From Andrena cerasifolii (lineage: Eukaryota; Arthropoda; Insecta; Hymenoptera; Andrenidae), in contig NC_135120.1 in NCBI RefSeq assembly GCF_050908995.1, forward strand, positions 20,659,433 to 20,723,432: a stretch of DNA of 64,000 bases, in the 5' to 3' direction. Position 1 is the first letter of the stretch. The number at the start of each line of letters is the position of its first letter. The notes under the pieces were generated by a model that was not told the origin of the DNA, ran no database searches, and worked only from the letters and a program-made list of their open reading frames with translations. This document shows, piece by piece, positions 60,893 through 64,000 of this stretch. The translations under genes were made by a program, and so were the position numbers.

Positions 60893-62375
60893 ATGAAAAA
60901 ATTAATTCGTGTGTAACTTCCACAATTTTTTTTTTCAAATTCATCGGTAAAGTTCCACTCTGTAGATTTTGGTGTATAAAGTGGTCCCCTCAAAGCATTT
61001 TGCTTTCAGATGATTGGCTCACCTGCAGCGACGCGCCGTACAGTGCTATCTTCAACGTTCAATAACTTCGATAATTTTATACATTCCGACGATATTTTTT
61101 TTTAGTAATTACTCGCAAACGTGTCCACAATAGATTGTGCAAAGCACGACTATAACGATTATTTTATATCAAAGTAATTTAGCGTCAAAGGAACTAACGA
61201 TTTTACGCACCTAATAGTCCACTACCCCCTTAATTCCTTTTATGTGAAATTTCAACAGAAAAATGTTCTCCTGCAATAAAATCAAAGCTGTTCGACACAA
61301 GTACAACGCAACAAACGGAAGAATCACGTGGTGCATTTTCTCGTAAAGAGCTAGAAGGACGTTCTCTTTTTTTTCAATTTCCAACACTCCGATGAGTCTG
61401 ACTTTCTGCAAACAAAACATCTAATGGACGTTTAAGGACCGTCGCCAGCGGCATGGAGGATTGTCCTGCGCAAACATTGTCGTAACCATCCTGTAGCAGC
61501 TCCTCCGGCGGTTTAATAGTGAGATAAACAGACATCTCTGTAGGGATACTTTGGCCCCGGGTAAGAAAACAGGGCACGTATCATTGCAGGATGCTCCAGG
61601 CATATAAAGACAACTTAATGGGCGGCCTTCTGTTGGCCGTCGTCGACAAAAATTCAATACCTGATGCGCTGAGAATGGATGAAGCACAGCTCGTACACGT
61701 ATCTAATAGTAATTACAAGGATACACAACAATTACACCACCTATTATTGTCCTTACCCTGTTGTCCACTTCCACCTCACCCTCTCGCACTGCTCTCCTTC
61801 TTTTATTCCTCCTTAAGCCATCCTCTGCTCATCCATCCCCTTCTCTCGCATTTACCATCCCTCGTTTCCCTCATCTTACCCTACCACACACTTCCTCCTT
61901 TCCATCGCCACTCTCTACTCCTCCCTCCACAACCGCCCTTCCTCCGCTTGCCCAGCGATATCCTTCCATAAAATCGCCCGCCACCCTTATCACGGGGGCG
62001 GGTATCGAAAGGAAGGCGAAGCGAGCGAGGAGGAAGAAAGCGCGGGAGCAGCAAAGTCCCCGATAGAAAAATACGACCGGTCGTTCAGGTGAAGTATTTC
62101 GATGAATATGAAAGTGACGGGCACGTAATCCGGGGCCAAATTTATCTGACCTCCTGGATATCCCCCCATCGCGTTGACCTGGGTCCACGGAGCCCCCCCC
62201 CCCCCCCCGTCTGGCCAGATAACGTATCGGGGCTCGCGCCATCGCCGAGGACCCCATTCGTTTTAACCTACGGCCGCGTATATTACGCCTTGCCACGCTC
62301 CCGTGGAGATTGATATACAACCCATTCGTAATGACCCTTACGCTCCATCCAGGGAAAGGGCCGCGGCCTGGTGCG
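60893..62375. other. AT-rich then GC-rich DNA, no gene recognised
   Basis: Bases 60893-61250 are AT-rich and may be decayed repeat. Bases 61740-62330 are pyrimidine- then GC-rich. The 126-codon plus frame 61591-61971 and the 149-codon minus frame 61871-62320 overlap and the first is low in complexity. Confidence 0.35.
62193..62208 (+). repeat. Poly-C run (16)
   Basis: Sixteen consecutive C, unusually long for this window. Length in a read or assembly may be unreliable. Confidence 0.85.
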
Positions 62376-62915
62376 TTAATTAATTCGCCGCTCGACGCCT
62401 CGCTCAGCTTTTTCCAGTCTCTTCACGGGCCGTCTTCTCACCGCTGCGTGGACCTCGATCACGGTTAATGGCCCCAGGGGTTGGAAATCGTCGTCTTCAT
62501 TCGAGTCGAGGGTGACAGTCTCTGTTGATCGTACACACTTTGTTGAGATATAAGGAAACTCTTCAGAATCGTCCGTGGATTGTGATGGAAGTGGATTTTT
62601 AGAGGGAGCATCTGTCGGATGAAAGAGGACAATGTTTGTAAGGGTTGCTGAAAGCTCTTCCTGGCTTCTTATTGTCAAGTAGAGAGTTCTCCTTTTTTGA
62701 GACTACATTGGTCTGGGCTTGAGGTCATTCGTAGCTAATACAGTTCGTTTTACTTTATCAACCCTTCGGTCTTGGTACCGTCCAAAATCCCTTTGCTGTT
62801 TGCGATAGCTTCGCGGAGTTCCCTCGATCCGTGACGTGATTTGAGTAGCTTCCCTTGGCAGCGGTGTCTCTGAAAGAACCCTCAATTTTGAATCGCTGCC
62901 TGGTTTCGGTGGCAT
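62376..62915 (-). pseudogene. Minus-strand reading frame with one in-frame TAG
   Basis: Read on the minus strand from ATG at 62915, the frame gives 70 codons (MPPKPGSDSKLRVLSETPLP at the start), a TAG at 62703-62705, and then, in the same frame, 108 more codons to TAA at 62376-62378 (SQEELSATLTNIVLFHPTDA and later SNEDDDFQPLGPLTVIEVHA). No other frame in this interval is open for long, unlike the GC-rich chance frames elsewhere. The product is hydrophilic, rich in Ser/Thr/Pro and charged residues, with no known domain. The interruption may mean a decayed gene, a sequencing error, or chance. A 59-base intron removing the TAG would break the frame. A degenerate tandem repeat lies just upstream and covers the ATG. 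Confidence 0.35.
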
Positions 62916-63036
62916 CTAAGGTTACCCAGAGCTTTCGACAACTTCAGAAATCACCCGAGGCTTTAGTAGCTTCTAAGGAAATCCCGAGTTCTTCAGAAGT
63001 TGCAGAGTCGTCTCCAGCTATCAGCAGTTTCTAAGG
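62858..63036. repeat. Degenerate 57-58-bp tandem repeat
   Basis: TCTAAGG starts at 62915, 62972 and 63030, periods of 57 and 58. Units share a later GAGTCGTCTCCAGCTATCAG-like segment. The block 62858-62914 looks like a further diverged unit. On the minus strand two units give related peptide-like strings (LEATKASGDF and LDATETRQRF), so the array may once have been coding, though stop codons and the 58-base step now break it. Confidence 0.55.
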
Positions 63037-64000
63037 AGAGGACACCATAACTTATCTGTCACGTCCTGATCCCAAATTCTGCATTTATTAATTCTGTACT
63101 GTGCCTGTGACTATCGCTCACCACTACTATCCCATCCCCCTATCCTCATCCCATTTCGAAATCCGTAATACCAAGAATCGTATCTCCATGCTCCCCTTCA
63201 ACACTCCCACCTTCACAATTTGCGCAGCCCTAAGGAATCCCTGCACACCTCATTCTACTCACAATCAGCCTCGTCGACTCTGGAAAGTCGAGACGGCCTT
63301 GCGGCGTCCGACAGAGCTGTCGAAGGAGAAGCACGGCCGCCGACAGGAGAAAGCAGCGTGGAAAGCCGTTGCTTCCGCGCATGTAAACCGTCGGTATGAT
63401 TGATGGACCATCGACCAAATGACGTATCTAAGAACAAATTGGATTGCCCTGCCAGAAAAAGGAGCCAGTGGCAAGAGCAACGGAAGAGGGTAAGGTGGCA
63501 CGATTTGTCGAAGGAATACGCCTGTCGACAGGGCGTCTCTGTCGAAGCCGACGATTTTACTGTTGCCAAGCACGTCGTCGACGTCGTCGCCACCCCCCCG
63601 CCCCGCCACGGGATCCAGGATTTTCGGGATTCCCTGGTCTTTTTCTCCTTTCGCCCAGGGAAAAGCCGTCGCGTCATTGTTTACACGCACCTGTATGTAC
63701 GTACATATATAACAATGTCACGCACACACCACGCCCTCGTTTATTTCTTTTGTTCCGCGTCGCAGCCAGGGGTTCCGCGCACGCCGGAGTAGGGTGGTTT
63801 TGACAATCGGGGAGACGTGCCAGATCGGAACGATAAACGTACGAGATGTAGCCGAACGACAGATCGGGACCGAGGCCCGGTCCGAAACAGGCAAACGTGC
63901 AACATAAAACACAGATATCCGTCATTTTCTGGCTGACTTTGCACGCTGTGGGTCCAGCGTATTAACTATTTCTGGCGTGTGCATCGGCCTGTCTTTACTT
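63037..64000. other. Host-like DNA to the window end, no gene recognised
   Basis: CpG-containing unique DNA. The frames 63255-63690 (minus, about 140 codons, two frames) and 63400-63803 (plus, about 130 and 120 codons, two frames) overlap on both strands, which argues for chance. No splice pair or repeat is convincing. Confidence 0.4.

Overview
The window looks like nuclear DNA of an insect, most probably a hymenopteran (ant, bee or wasp). The grounds are compositional: much of it is CpG-rich and about half G+C (for example roughly 14 CpG in 52261-52320), and into this are set short AT-rich islands that prove to be small inverted-repeat elements. There is no bacterial gene organisation, rRNA, tRNA, CRISPR array or long intact open frame. 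No protein family could be named with confidence. The window is best read as intronic or intergenic DNA, perhaps crossed by a few short exons. The species call is inference.

What can be supported best is repeat structure. (1) A foldback family beginning GGGCTTGAAAC has two two-armed copies (5826-6476, 42182-42588) and two single-arm copies (28171-28290, 60393-60604). (2) A family ending in TGTAGGGTAAATCC has one full copy (47788-48652) and one copy missing its right end (17072-17620). (3) A family ending in AAGGTGAATGTCCCAATTT has a full copy (25371-25968) and a fragment (60726-60892). (4) An element with about 100-bp arms at 53930-54320 has a partial inverted copy at 13940-14150. Single elements with clear inverted repeats lie at 1219-1440, 9046-9574, 10814-11473, 18331-19227, 33127-33683 and 36418-36822. 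Several otherwise unlike elements share a terminus close to TAGGGTAGACCGGGGGC, which suggests that one transposase once moved them all.

Other repeats are a 24-bp perfect hairpin (2033-2089), a two-unit 118-bp tandem duplication (53254-53489), 32-bp, 23-bp and about 57-bp tandem arrays, and ordinary microsatellites.

Coding evidence is weak. The best candidates are a minus-strand frame at 62376-62915 with a single in-frame TAG, and five plus-strand segments with good splice signals (23589-23681, 34178-34286, 46905-47065, 51779-51952, 59976-60252). Their reading phases do not all join into one transcript, so at most some are real. Many longer open frames in the GC-rich parts are open on several frames at once and are treated as chance.

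Layout: 1-5.8 kb host-like DNA with two hairpins; 5.8-11.5 kb three inverted-repeat elements; 11.5-17 kb host-like; 17-19.2 kb two elements; 19.2-25.4 kb mixed, with an AT-rich block at 20.9-22.1 kb; 25.4-30.5 kb element-rich; 30.5-36.8 kb two elements and the 34.2 kb exon candidate; 36.8-47.8 kb mostly GC-rich host DNA with one foldback; 47.8-54.3 kb three repeats; 54.3-64 kb host-like with two element fragments and the minus-strand frame.
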